Below, piece by piece: positions 22,921 to 34,713 of a stretch of 64,000 nucleotides of DNA. Location: the NCBI GenBank assembly GCA_002633005.1, contig NMRA01000367.1, forward strand, positions 263,151-327,150, in the 5' to 3' direction. The position numbers and the translations under genes were made by a program. Positions within the stretch are counted from its first letter, which is position 1; each line of letters opens with the position of its first letter. Below the pieces are notes generated by a model. That model was given only the letters and a program-made list of their open reading frames with translations, was not told the origin of the DNA and did not search any database. This DNA comes from Phoronis australis. Lineage: Eukaryota > Phoronida > Phoronidae.

Positions 22921-24386
22921 GCCATAACTTACTGTTGAGTAGATCTCATGTTTATTGTCCTAGTAGATTTCCAGAGCAACGAAATAGTTCGAACTATTTC
23001 TAGGTATGTTAAAGTACAATGAAACTTATTGGTTTAAGACACATCTGTTATTGTCTGTAGACCTGGTTGTCTGTGTACATTCCTACATACATTGGTTCAT
23101 GTAGGTGTGAAGACAGGTCCATTGTCTGTAGACCCTGTCTTGTACACTGGTTTATGTTGACCTTCCTATTCAGTCTTGTCAATTATTAATTGACATGAAG
23201 TGAAAAGACACAATTTCATAGTATCTAACCTGTAGAAAATAACGAATATATAAATTAATTAAAAATAATGTTGATGAAATATTAAAGGAGCAATGGTTAA
23301 ATATGGGAGAGGTCAGAATGTTGTCCATGTTTTAGGTTTTTGAAACAGATTTTATATGTGTGTCGGTGTATGTTTGACCTGTTGCCTTGCGATACATTGA
23401 GATATTGATTATAACTGTATCAAATGTTAGTTTAGGTCTGTTTCAGCTCTCTACCTGAGACAGGTGTATATCTGGGTTAATTATTACCTGCTTGTCGTAG
23501 GTGGACTTGCCTATATCCTGTAAACATTCCAGTATTTTTGGTTTTATACCTTTATTTCATTTATGGATAATCAAGTTAAATTTTCTCCTTTGGAATAAGA
23601 TTGTGAGATTTTTGCTTTTATAAATTTGTCACATTTATGGAACACAAGCCAACACTGTGTCTTTTTTCCTGCAATATTTGGATGGATCTGTCTTATTTGT
23701 AACAATGTTTGAACAGGAATTTTAGAGCTTTTAAGTTGGTAGGTTAGTTTATTTTTCAGTGGTGTCCTTGGCAGGTGGCAACCTGCTTTTGTAAAAATTG
23801 AAGGAGAATTTTACAACTTGCTAAGAAAATTGTTACATATTCTGTGTTTCTGAAATACTGCATAGGTGAAGAATAGTTGTACATAACTGACTTGGATTTG
23901 GTGGAAAATTTGTTTGATATTCTAAGTCGTAAAGGTGGTAAAGGGTTATGTTCATGTAATAATGTTTAAATTTATTAAACAGATTAAAAAGCCTGAAAAT
24001 GCAGTCGTTCAGTTTAAGCAACTTCATCAGTTACAAAATATGGTAATCAGTTTGATATAGTCCCTTCAAAATCAGATGTTTGAGTTTACGTTTGACATGC
24101 ACCATCCAGTAACCTTGCTTTAAAGGTCACCTGTAGCCCAGCACACTGGCTTTACCCTCCCTGGTGATGACTATACCACTCATTTACCCACCGCTCCGCC
24201 ACTGACCTCCACAGACAATGATTAAGTATATATTAGTAAATAATTGAGAGTGGCTTAATCAACTGACGTTTCAAATATTGATATAGTTTTGAGGCACCTC
24301 AATGTTGGCCGATATACAACTTTTTCGAACTGATGAGAAGAATGATTAACTAGAAGATACACCCATTAGTTTCTTTACGAATATTT
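22921..24386. other. Unannotated stretch
   Basis: Contains an exact 20-bp palindrome (gaaatagttcgaactatttc at 22981-23000). No other feature. Confidence 0.5.
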
Positions 24387-24650
24387 AATTTTTCAGAATA
24401 AACCAATTTAGCATCACTGTTCTTTTGAAAGATGTCTGCGGGAATGTTTACAGGTTTCAATATAACCCTTTGAAAGATGAATACGGGAATGTTAACAGGT
24501 TTCAGTATAACCCTTTCCAACACTTTCCAGCATCGGTCTGCTGCTGTGTATGCAAAACCTCACGATGGATGTTCCTGAAAATTTGCTGATATGTTTCTCT
24601 CTTAGATGGAATGGCATGAACAAATTTTTGTATAGATCTAGTTATTGGTG

Positions 24651-24666
24651 TGCCCCCTAGTGGCAG
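24651..24666 (-). promoter_or_regulatory. CTCF-like motif
   Basis: tgccccctagtggcag; the complement ctgccactagggggca is essentially the CTCF core consensus. Confidence 0.45.
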
Positions 24667-25104
24667 TGTATAGATCTAGTTATTGGTGTGCTCTATTGGC
24701 ATTTTTTGCACATTCTCCTGTGTTATTTTATTTTTGTGGTTGGTTTTTGGCGTCTGCTTTTTATCGGTCAAATCAGTTTAAGGATCATTATGAAAATCGG
24801 CATATGTGTTCTTACTGGGAATGCATGAGGAACGATGGTTGAACAGGTCCGACAACTGTGGTGCTGACTCTTGTGACAATTTTATTTTTTGCCTGTTGCT
24901 CAGTACAAGGTTCTTGATGGATCCTCATGATATTTGGCAATGGTGTTTTTATTGACTGTATTGGGACAAGTGAAACTGCTCAGCTTAGTCGTCTTTTTCT
25001 TTACGTTTGTCTCGTTATCTTACTTAGTTCCTAGTTGATGAATATTCATGAAATTTGGCAAGTTGTTTATGACGTAGGTGAAAGTACCAAACCTGCTTCA
25101 GTTG

Positions 25105-25119
25105 TGCCCCCTAGTGGCC
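25105..25119 (-). promoter_or_regulatory. CTCF-like motif
   Basis: tgccccctagtggcc; the complement ggccactagggggca matches the CTCF core. Confidence 0.45.
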
Positions 25120-25178
25120 TTTATGTTGTTTTTTGTGCCTTTGTTGACTGCCTCTCAATCCTCCAAACTTCTTGAAGA

Positions 25179-25290
25179 TTGAAAACTGGTAGGTGTGCTC
25201 CTGTTGAAGAAAGCATTGAAAAGTGGTAGGTGTGCTCCTGTTGAAGAAAGCATTGAGAAGTGGTAGGTGTGTTCCTGTTGAAGATAGCAT
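25179..25290. repeat. 37-bp minisatellite, 3 units (copy A)
   Basis: Unit aagtggtaggtgtgctcctg plus ttgaagaaagcattgaa. The second copy of the block (near 26885-26960) has 2 units. Confidence 0.85.
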
Positions 25291-25341
25291 TGCTGATTTG
25301 CTTTGCATTCTTAGAGTTTACTTGCATTACTCTGTTCTGTA

Positions 25342-25444
25342 GAATATAAATCGGTAAATAAAACAACAAGAATGGATCAACTGAAATTTGAAATTTTCGG
25401 AGGTAACAACTTCCTTTATCAACAAAAACAGAAAAAAAAAAAAA
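25342..25444 (+). mobile_element. 103-bp A-tailed insertion present in only one copy
   Basis: Absent from the parallel sequence near 27008. It ends in 13 A residues and is flanked by tgta on both sides, whereas the empty copy has a single tata. This is the pattern of a short retroposed insertion. It contains ttcggaggtaacaacttcct, family unknown. Confidence 0.5.
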
Positions 25445-26010
25445 TGTAAGAATGTTTAAAATAATTATCTTTTGTATCTTCACTGTACATGACCTCATGG
25501 TGGGTGCATATCAACCCTCCGTGTTGCTTTTATTCTTCCTGAGAATCAGCTTGTCATCAGTCTTGAGAGTACATTGTAAGATGTCTGTTTTTGATAAAAG
25601 TTGGGCCTATATTGGAAGGTCAGCCTCATTTTCACAAAGACTTCCTCTGGGTCAGTATTTTATGCTATTAATACACCCTTGATGCAAAGAAGTAAAACAT
25701 ATTACACTGATGTACCTATTTAAAGTATCGTCATGAATAATGTGAAAGTTGCTGTTCCCTAACAACCCCGAGTATGTGTGAACTGGTGGCATAAATTTGT
25801 TGTCAAGTGCTACTTTCGCAATTTACTGGCTATTTTAAATAGAAATCTCATTCTGCATATTATTGCCTTGTCTACTGCTGTGTAAAATTTGACATGTTCG
25901 ATCTCGCTGGTGTGTATATGCTACAGTTTAAACTTGACACTAGAATTGTGTATTGATGCCTTGTCATGCATTTTAAGTTGTCAGCCACCTGTTGGGGATA
26001 ACTTTAAAAA

Positions 26011-26011
26011 N
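26011..26011. other. Single-N scaffold join
   Basis: Separates the two copies of the 1.6-kb block. Confidence 0.95.
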
Positions 26012-27568
26012 AATTTTTCAGAGTAAACCAATTTAGCATCACTGTTTTTTGAAAGATGTCTGCGGGAATGTTTACAGGTTTCAATATAACCCTTTGAAAG
26101 ATGAATACGGGAATGTTAACAGGTTTCAGTATAACCCTTTCCAACACTTTCCAGCGTCGGTCTGCTGCTGTGTATCCAAAACCTCACGATGGATGTTCCT
26201 GAAAATTTGCTGATATGTTTCTCTCTTAGATGGAATGGCATGAACAAATTTTTGTATAGATCTAGTTATTGGTGTGTCCCCTAGTGGCAGTGTATAGATC
26301 TAGTTATTGGTGTGCCCCCTAGTGGCAGTGTATAGATCTAGTTATTGGTGTGCCCCCTAGTGGCAGTGTATAGATCTAGTTATAGGTGTGCTCTATTGCC
26401 ATTTTTTTTGCACATTCTCCTGTGTTATTTTATTTTTGTGGTTGGTTTTTGGCGTCTGCTTTTTATCGGTCAAATCAGTTTAAGGATCATTATGAAAATC
26501 GACATATGTGTTCTTACTGGGAATGCATGAGGAACGATGGTTTTTGAACAGGTCCGACAACTGTGGTGCTGACTCTTGTGACAATTTTATTTTTTGCCTG
26601 TTGCTCAGTACAAGGTTCTTGATGGATCATCATGATATTTGGCAATGGTGTTTTTATTGACTGTATTGGGACAAGTGAAACTGCTCAGCTTAGTCGCCTT
26701 TTTCTTTACGTTTGTCTCGTTATCTTACTTAGTTCCTAGTTGATGAATATTCATGAAATTTGGCAAGTTGTTTATGACGTAGGTGAAAGTACCAAACCTG
26801 CTTCAGTTGTGCCCCCCTAGTGGCCTTTATGTTGTTTTTTGTGCCTTTGTTGACTGCCTCTCAATCCTCCAAACTTCTTGAAGATTGAAAAGTGGTAGGT
26901 GTGCTCCTGTTGAAGAAAGCATTGAAAAGTAGTAGGTGTGTTCCTGTTGAAGATAACATTGCTGATTTGCTTTGCATTCTTAGAGTTTACTAGCATTACT
27001 CTGTTCTATAAGAATGTTTAAAATAATTATCTTTTGTATCTTCACTGTACATGACCACATGGTGGGTGCATATCAACGCTCCGTGTTGCTTTTATTCTTC
27101 CTGAGAATCAGCTTGTCATCAGTCTTGAGAGTACATTGTAAGATGTCTGTTTTTGATAAAAGTTGGGCCTATATTGGAAGGTCAGCCTCATTTTCACAAA
27201 GACTTCCTCTGGGTCAGTATTTTATGCTATTAATACACCCTTGATGCAAAGAAGTAAAACATATTACACTGATGTATTTAAAGTATCGTCATGAATAATT
27301 TGAAAGTTGCTGTTCCCTAACAACCCCGAGTATGTGTGAACTGGTGGCATAAACTTGTTGTCAAGTGCTACTTTCGCCATTTACTGGCTATTTTAAATAG
27401 AAATCTCATTCTGCATATTATTGCCTTGTCTACTGCTGTGTAAAATTTGACATGTTCGATCTTGCTGGTGTGCATATGCTACAGTTTAAACTTGACACTA
27501 GAATTGTGTATTGATGCCTTGTCATGCATTTTAAGTTGTCAGCCACCTGTTGGGGATAACTTTAAAAA
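26012..27568. repeat. Copy B of the 1.6-kb duplicated contig end
   Basis: Starts directly after the N at the equivalent of 24387 and ends at the equivalent of 26010, then continues into unique sequence. It includes a second copy of the modular repeat (about 26230-27093). Confidence 0.92.
26262..26390. repeat. 38-bp minisatellite that amplifies a CTCF-like motif
   Basis: Four units of tgtatagatctagttattgg plus tgtgccccctagtggcag, against two in copy A (from 24630). Strong motifs start at 26275, 26313 and 26351, exactly 38 bp apart. Confidence 0.9.
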
Positions 27569-28054
27569 CAACCATATACCTTGTACTTAAACTTTAAACT
27601 TTCAGTGTAATTGCAAGTTTGAAATCGTGATTTATAACTAGGTTGTGAAAATTAAACCATGGTTATTAATCAGTCTGGTATTTCCTTTGTTAAATCTGAA
27701 GCCTTAGTCATGGATTACAGGTATAGTCGTCAAGGTGACGAACTTTGTATCTGTGAACACATTAAGAGAACTTGTTCCAAGGCAAATTAATAAAACTGTT
27801 GACATTCACCAGACTGCAGGTGTACATTCAGTTCCCATGAAGTTTTACCAAAAGCTACATTTGAACTCTGTCTCAAGTGTGTGCAATCTGTTAATGATAC
27901 ACTAACGCTTGAGTTTGAGGCTGCAGGATGGGAGCAACTTGTTGAGCCCCATGTCATTACTACTCTTTCCTTGCTCACAAACCACATCTAATCTGTATAG
28001 AGAACAAGATGTCGCTGTAAAGGGACAAAGTGACTCTTTGACACAACTCTCATT
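27569..28054. other. Unannotated stretch
   Basis: Nothing recognised. Confidence 0.5.
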
Positions 28055-28318
28055 ACAACTGTTGATGTCGTTTGGCATGTTGTAACCTAGTGAACAACCA
28101 ACAATACAAACTGTTGATGTTGTTTGGCATGTTGTAACCTAGTGAACAACCAACAATACAAACTGTTGATGTCGTTTGGCATGTTGTAGCCTAGTGAACA
28201 ACCAACAATACAAACTGTTGATGTCGTTTGGCATGTTGTAGCCTAGTGAACAACCAACAATACAAACTGTTGATGTCGTTTGGCATGTTGTAGCCTAGTG
28301 AACAACCAACAATACAAA
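28055..28318. repeat. 52-bp minisatellite, 5 units
   Basis: Unit caaactgttgatgtcgtttg, then gcatgttgtagcctagtgaa and caaccaacaata. Confidence 0.95.
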
Positions 28319-28836
28319 TTCCAAACTCATCGCAAATTTCTAGTAGAATTCAATTTCAATAGTGAACACTGTCCATAGCTGAAGCTAAGACTACAATGGA
28401 GATATTTCTGTATGTTTTAACGAATTCTCACCATGACCCTGTATCTGAAAAAGAATTTCATTAATACATTTTAAGAGATTTAATAGCCTTTAGTATACCT
28501 GTTGCTATGAAACAAGCCAGAAATTTTTAAAAAAAATTCTGTTATCTGGTTTGACTTTAATGGGTGAAAGACCGTCTCCGCCATTTTTGTTTTTACTATT
28601 GATACTGCGGAGTTGTGAGGAAAGTCTGCAGAGAGCCGCCTTTTTCAAACATGAAAAATGTGTTTGTGGAGACTGTGGTATTAACAACTTGACTGAGAAC
28701 GTCTCTGTGTTCAAATTTCCTAAATATGTGAAAGTTGCATAGAAATGGCATCAGTTTGTGCAGCGCACGAGAGTTTGGAATGTCAGTATGGAACATCATT
28801 GTTGAGTGTTTTTTAAATGAAATTACATCAACGTGG
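28319..28836. other. Unannotated stretch
   Basis: Nothing recognised. Confidence 0.5.
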
Positions 28837-29040
28837 TATATCCCTGAACACACTGCATGTAGCCTATAGTTATATCCCTAAGCACACTACATGTAGCCTA
28901 TAGTTATATCCTTAAGCACACTACATGTAGCCTATAGTTATATCCCTAAGCACACTACATGTAGCCTATAGTTATATCCCTAAGCACACTACATGTAGCC
29001 TATAGTTATATCCCTAAGCACACTACATGTAGCCTATAGT
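28837..29040. repeat. 34-bp minisatellite, 6 units
   Basis: Six exact-length units of tatatccctaagcacactac plus atgtagcctatagt. The first unit is the most diverged. Confidence 0.95.
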
Positions 29041-29246
29041 TCAACATCATGTGTAATTGTATACTGGCAACTGAATAGACTCATTTTTTGTGTCACCTCA
29101 AGATTTTTTTGTTGAGATTTTCTGACAGGTTGGTGTTGCTTCAGTCCAAACTCATGAAGTTACTTGTCTTAGGCTTAGTTGGCTGTGTGACCCACAACAT
29201 AATTTCAAATGATTAAGTAAGTTTCATTCAAACAACTCCTAAGAAT

Positions 29247-29519
29247 CAGGGCTTTATCCAGGATTTCGAAAATATGGTGTCCAAAAGGAGATAACCAATA
29301 TTCCAGGACGTCCATGATTCCAACGACACATTACCCCCACTCCCCCTTCCCCCCCACACACACAGGTTTTTTTACAAAAATGCGTTGAACAAGGCTTTTA
29401 CCTCTAAGTTTACAAAAACAGCTCTTTTATAGTGAGCTTTTTACTGAAAAATTGTGTGGATCAAGATGTCCAGATTAGTGCTAGGGCGTCCAAATGGACG
29501 TACGCTGCATGAAGGCCTG
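29247..29519. mobile_element. hAT-like non-autonomous element, 273 bp
   Basis: The left end cagggctttatccaggattt and the complement of the right end caggccttcatgcagcgtac are related hAT-type termini. The flanks ctaagaat (29239-29246) and ttaagaat (29520-29527) form an 8-bp target duplication with one mismatch. The interior has a C-rich tract and no ORF. Confidence 0.65.
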
Positions 29520-29527
29520 TTAAGAAT

Positions 29528-31011
29528 GTGATAAGGTTGGAAGGATACTTGTGTAAAGAAGGAATCAGACGCCAGTATAAAGGAGGTTCAGACCACAGTG
29601 TGAAGAAGGTTCATTTGATTTCCAGAGAATGGGTTGCAATGCCTTTGTTAGACATAACAAAAACAGGAATGTTCTATTGGGTCGACCAAATTTGTAACTG
29701 GTTGGTGTCGAGAAAATATGAACTCCATAAGTTGTCAATCAAACTTGTTATGTTATTCAATATTCTGAACTAACATATGGATATCTTGCATATCTTTGTA
29801 CAATTGTTGGTATTAATTGAACACTTCCAAGATGCTATCTATACTACATGATATTTCTGATCATCTATTGTTCATGCTCTTTTTGTCCTCTTCACCATGT
29901 TTGTTCAAACTGATTACGTTAATTGTCCTCTCCTCAATAACATAAGATGTGTTTATATTTCTCTCTCTATCCAGATAATTTGCTTCTTAACCGGAGATCA
30001 CTATCATGCCAGTTACCATTTTTTATTTCTTTATGTTCACAATAACTGCTTGACACTTGAAAAGAGTTTTTATTCGCTGTTATTTTAGTATCAAAAGGGT
30101 CTGTTGTAGACATGAATTCACAGGTATAGATGGAATAGATTTCTTGTAAAAATTTATGTCTTTCTAACATGTGAATTAAATCTTTGGATTTTCTTTGTTG
30201 GGTGTTGAAAAGCACCAATTGTTTAGCAAAACTAAAGATGGAGAACCTTTGGAATACGTCATGGTAACTTTCCTGCTGCATGGCGTCAGTTTTGTCAGTT
30301 TTCTTGTCTCTGTTCTTATCACTAAAAAGTTGTGTATTGAGTTAGCATTCCAGATGGCATCATTGTATCCTATTCTTCTCTGTGTAAAGGAATATGTTTA
30401 TCTCAGACTCTTACATTTACCTATGTGGAGCCTGGTATGGCGCTACTGAAAGACATTTCACTGTTGTTTCTGTTATCGTTATTTGAATTTATGCGTGATA
30501 TTCTACCAGACAAGGCCACTAGAGGGAGCAAACCTTTTGTCCTTCGTATAAAAACAATATTTTTATGACAGGTCCTCGTTTAGTGATTGTTTATTATAAA
30601 CATACTTCGACAAATACGGGCATACCAACTTTTGATCAACTGTAGCTTGTCAGTTCTGAATATACTGGATATATCAACAGTACCTGTTGTTTTTCTTGCT
30701 ATTTGATTTTGTGAATATCAGGGTCAGTGGTGGTCAGTGGTGGTCAGTTTTGATTGTCCCATGATTGTGTTTGTACTGTAAATTGGAATCACCTGCAAAT
30801 GTGTCTGTCTCTGTCATTTCAAATTGCTTTAAATTATGTTCAAGTTGGTGTGAAATTTGTCTAGGGCTGTGACTATCTCTCCAAACAGGTTAGTATTGGA
30901 GCTTATTTGTTGCACTTATTGACCAACTCCTGGTAAAATGTTGCCACTTTCACATCCAGTATGGCAGGCAAGTCAATTCAAAGAAGATTAGAGACATTGT
31001 TTTATCATTTT
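29528..31011. other. Unannotated stretch with one isolated CTCF-like site
   Basis: ggccactagagggagc at 30514-30529 resembles the CTCF consensus on the + strand, opposite to the repeat-borne motifs, and is not inside a recognisable repeat copy. Otherwise nothing recognised. Confidence 0.45.
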
Positions 31012-31416
31012 TATAATTCCCTGTCGTAGTTGCTTTCAGACAGTGATTTGAGAAATTATGTACCTTCACAACAATGTCATAAAGGTTTGAACACTTAAAA
31101 GAAGAGCAATGACAATAATTTTTGTTTGAAGTGGATGAAATTAATGCACTGTTCACACAGATATTGATTGATATGACTTTTGTTAAGGTCACATTATGAC
31201 AAGTTTTGGTTGTATGACTTGTACTGTGGTGCTGTCTGCTACATGGCTAAATGTTAATATAGTTTTGGTTGTATGACTTGTACTGTGGTGCTGTCTGCTA
31301 CATGGCCAAATGTTAATATAGTTTTGGTTGTATGACTTGTACTGTGGTGCTGTCTGCTACATGGCCAAATGTTAATACAGTTTTGGTTGTATGACTTGTA
31401 CTGTGGTGCTGTCTGC
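31012..31416. repeat. Copy A of duplicated contig end, with expanded 59-bp array
   Basis: Matches 31418-31650. It carries three full 59-bp units and a partial one (31202-31416, agttttggttgtatgacttg...), while copy B has one. Confidence 0.88.
31202..31416. repeat. 59-bp minisatellite, about 3.6 units
   Basis: Exact 59-bp period, broken at the N. Confidence 0.95.
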
Positions 31417-31417
31417 N
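31417..31417. other. Single-N scaffold join
   Basis: Sequence restarts as a copy of 31012. Confidence 0.95.
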
Positions 31418-31650
31418 TATAATTCCCTGTCGTAGTTGCTTTCAGACAGTGATTTGAGAAATTATGTACCTTCACAACAATGTCATAAAGGTTTGAACAC
31501 TTAAAAGAAGAGCAATGACAATAATTTTTGTTTGAAGTGGATGAAATTAATGCACTGTTCACACAGATGTTGATTGATATGACTTTTGTTAAGGTCACAT
31601 TATGACAAGTTTTGGTTGTATGACTTGTTCTGTGGTGCAGTGTCTGCTAC
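31418..31650. repeat. Copy B of duplicated contig end
   Basis: Matches 31012 onward. Its equivalent of the last copy A bases (gtctgc) is followed by the true unique flank. Confidence 0.88.
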
Positions 31651-31975
31651 ATGGCTAAATGTTAATACAGTTTCCCTTGGGTCACAAATATTTCTCCTGT
31701 AAGAGATCATCAGCCCAATAATCCAAAAACTATTTACTAACTATCCTTTCTTTCCAGAGGTATACTTTCTTTTTGCTCTTTTGTTATTTCTACATTTTCT
31801 TCTGTTGATCTTTTACCAGTTGGTTGACCCTCCATGTGTGCCTGTTTTGTCCATGTCCAAACATCCCCCCAGTCCTATTGACTGTCAGTGTTTACTCTCT
31901 TCATTGTTGGATGGTAATTTGAACACTTCATTTGGCCCACTTGTTTATAAAGGCTTTTTACACTGGTGCAATCTT

Positions 31976-32205
31976 TACATGGATGGTTTATCATTGTAGT
32001 TCTATAGCCTCTCTGGCTGTCTCTACTGCCTGGATGGTTTATCTTTGTAGTTCTAGCCTCTCTAACTGTCTCTACTGTGTGGATGGTTTATCATTGTAGT
32101 TCTAGCCTCTCTGTCTCTATTGCGTGGATGGTTTATCATTGTAGTTCTAGCCTGTCTAACTGTCTCTACTGCACGGATGGTTTATCATTGTAGTTCTAGC
32201 CTCTA
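31976..32205. repeat. 49-bp minisatellite, about 5 units
   Basis: Unit ctactgcgtggatggtttat, then cattgtagttctagcctctc and taactgtct. The array resumes after the N at 32458. Confidence 0.92.
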
Positions 32206-32212
32206 TAACAGG

Positions 32213-32456
32213 GCTCGACATAATGAGCTGCAGGTCGCATTTGCGACCTGAAATTTGGAAATGCGAGCTGAGATTTTTGTCAGCTCGTATAAAGTCGCAA
32301 AATGCGACCTGGAATTTCCAACGAATGCGAGCTGAGTTTTTACACTTCTCAACAGATACCTGGCAAATTCACAGCAGCTCTTGTTAATCCGAACGTTATT
32401 TGGTTGTTGCCAAATACAAGTTCAAAAGAACACTAACCGAGAACAGGCCTCCCGAT
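32213..32456. mobile_element. hAT-like left end interrupting the 49-bp minisatellite
   Basis: cagggctcgacataatgagc is a hAT-type terminus. It is followed by an exact palindrome (caggtcgcatttgcgacctg) and repeated gcgagctgag / tgcgacctg blocks. The right end is missing because the contig stops at the N, and the array resumes on the other side. This could be an insertion present on one haplotype. Confidence 0.55.
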
Positions 32457-32457
32457 N
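32457..32457. other. Single-N scaffold join
   Basis: Follows the hAT-like sequence; the minisatellite resumes at 32458. Confidence 0.95.
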
Positions 32458-32612
32458 CTCTACTGCATGGTTGGTTTATCATTGTAGTTCTAGCCTCTCT
32501 AACTGTCTCTACTACATGGATGGTTTATCATTGTAGGTCTAGCCTCTTTAACTGTCTCTACTGCGTGGATGGTTTATCATTGTAGTTCTAGCCTCTTTAA
32601 CTGTCTCTATTT
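32458..32612. repeat. 49-bp minisatellite, about 3 units
   Basis: Same unit as 31976-32205. Confidence 0.92.
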
Positions 32613-32689
32613 CTGTTTGCCATGCACAGTATCATCTCCTATGGGAGCGTTTTGGAAGTTGCAAGAATCAGTTTGCCAGCATAAATTCA

Positions 32690-32945
32690 TTGTTGACCGC
32701 CAAACACGGTTTACGAACAAACGCCAAACACGGTTTACGGACAAAATAGAGATGTCAGCTGACCCAGGAAGCCGATGAGTCCGTGACCCGTTTGGCGGTC
32801 CGTTAACCGTGTTTCCTCGTGAATATGAGTCCGTGTTTCGTGTATTTGGGTGCGTGGATCATGTTTTGTGAGTCCGTTCCCGTGTTTGTGAGTCAGTGGA
32901 CAGTGTTTGCAGGTCCGTGAGTCGTGTTTATGAGTCGGTTGACCG
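32690..32945. repeat. Degenerate gtccgtg / cgtgttt repeat
   Basis: Two 24-bp units of cgccaaacacggtttacgga, then irregular gagtccgtgtttcgtg words. Confidence 0.75.
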
Positions 32946-34712
32946 AGTAGTTTAGGTACCTTGATTAAGCTGGCTGAAATAACTGAATGCACAATACAAC
33001 TGTGTTGGTCTTATATTGCCACTAACATTGACACTTGGGTGTGTAAGGGAGCATCTGTCACTGGGAACACTTTTATGACACCTAAGTTTCAACAGGTGGT
33101 GCTGTCAATGGAGTTAAATTACCAATTTCCCAACATTTTCGTCTTCATTTTTATTTTGTTTGCTATTTTACATCTTTAGCCATTGCATTTTCCCAAATTT
33201 GTACTCTACTCTTACTATTAAAAAGTGACACTGCCCAAACATCTATGAGATTAAGTTCAAGTTAACTTGCCTTCGATGCACCACGGCAACTGATGCACTT
33301 TCATTACCAGACTCCTTTATGATGGAAATGAATGCACAAAAGCTGTGTCCTGAAGAAAACAATCCAACTTAAAGTGAAAGTCCAGCCTGCGACAGGTGAA
33401 AGTTAGCAAAGTTTGCGGACCACGCCATGATGTGACCAATAAGAAACAGTCTACATAAGCAGCGTAGTGACAGCACAAAAGCATCTTGTGTGGAAGACAG
33501 GCAATATCTTTCATTAAGGAATATTTTTACGGGTTGGGCATTTCTTGTGAATCTTATGAATATCTCTGACTGCACACTTACATGGCAATTTAAAGATACG
33601 ATGGTCAAAAAAAATTATTAAAAAAATTTCTCCAAAATTTCCCACTACATTGAGTTTATGCAACTATACAGAACTTTAGTCACCTACGATTACCCTAGCG
33701 CCACCTAGCGACAAGGCTTATTTCGTCAAGTCACTGCTATTTTGAAAAATGGCACCTAGTTCATTTGATTGTTATATTTTCACATGTTGAAGTTAGCCGT
33801 GAGCTGAAGTAAGTTCCATTTGAAGCAACCAGCTGAGTCAAAGGAGCTTAAGTCTGTTGTCAGCGTCAGGTGTCAAGGAGTCAGAGTTTATCTCTTGTTA
33901 AACTTACTTATCTTGAGGTCTACATGTAGCTAGGCATGCTAGCAGTGAACTGAGACATGAGCCGAGTCATGTCTCAGGGTCATGAAATGCTGTGCCATTA
34001 TTTGATCACTTTGATTTGAAGCACTCTGTCAGCCAACATGCACTGGCTCATCACGCTGGTGTCTGTTGACCAAGTTTTGTAAGTTCTGTAAAATTTAGGA
34101 CTGTGAAGAATTAAATTTTTTTGCCAATATTTGCGTCCACAGCTGTATATCCTACTATTTGCACGATCTTTTTGAAATTTAGCAGAATGTGTTCGTATGG
34201 AGATGGCGAGATTCAGACCAATCCAGCTACAACTGTGCTCCCTATTGACAATTTTATTTTTTTTGTTTGCCTCTGTAATTTAGAGTTCCTTGATGCAAAT
34301 TTCTATATGAAGACAAGAGCTCTTTACCTTGTGTGATGAATTTGACTTATCCTGCACCAACTAGTGGCCATTTTATTTAATTTAGTCTGTTTTTTTTTTG
34401 CTGTCTGCATATGCCCAACTGTGCAGAAGATTATTATGATAGTTGGCAGATGTGTTCCTACTGACAAGAGCACTACTGATGTGAGTTTTCAAACTGGTCC
34501 AACTAGTGTAGTGCCCCCTATTGACATATTTTTTCACTAGATGTTTTGCAATTGTATTCCTATTAACTAGACTGCAGATGGACGGATTTGACAGTGACTA
34601 CCACTGTGGTTCCCAGTGGCAGTTTTTTTACATTTGCCTTTGTGTCTGTTAAGTTCTTTGATGGATTTTCATGAAATTTGGCAAATAGTTTTGAGAGATG
34701 GCAATGTATTCT
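32895..34712. repeat. Copy A of a 1.8-kb duplicated contig end
   Basis: 1818 bases matching 34714-36554 end to end with scattered substitutions and small indels. The match stops at the N. Confidence 0.92.
34115..34712 (+). repeat. Modular dispersed repeat, copy 6 (decayed)
   Basis: Modules with ctttttgaaatttagcagaa, ctccctattgacaatttt, accaactagtggccatttt and cccagtggcagtttt. CTCF-like cores are weaker than in copies 1, 2 and 5. Truncated by the N; the complete 3' end is at 36657 in the duplicate. Confidence 0.75.
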
Positions 34713-34713
34713 N
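34713..34713. other. Single-N scaffold join
   Basis: Sequence restarts as a copy of 32895. Confidence 0.95.

Larger units (their letters stand above)
24600..25530 (+). repeat. Modular dispersed repeat with CTCF-like motifs, copy 5
   Basis: Modules with ttcatgaaatttggcaagtt and ccccctagtggc blocks (strong motifs at 24651 and 25105). Ends with tatcaaccctccgtgttgc, the family 3' hairpin. The 5' lead is missing. Confidence 0.8.
24387..26010. repeat. Copy A of a 1.6-kb duplicated contig end
   Basis: The last 1624 bases before the N. It matches 26012-27568 over the full length, with scattered substitutions, a different number of 38-bp units and a 103-base insertion with an A-tail. The match ends exactly at the N, as expected for an unmerged overlap. 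Confidence 0.92.

Noticed and set aside
22981-23000. Exact 20-bp palindrome gaaatagttcgaactatttc as an operator-like site
   Set aside because: A lone short palindrome in AT-rich eukaryotic DNA with no gene nearby; no basis for a function.
24387-27568. Recent tandem segmental duplication
   Set aside because: Possible in principle, but the copy edges coincide exactly with an N, as in the other joins, so an assembly artefact is the simpler reading.
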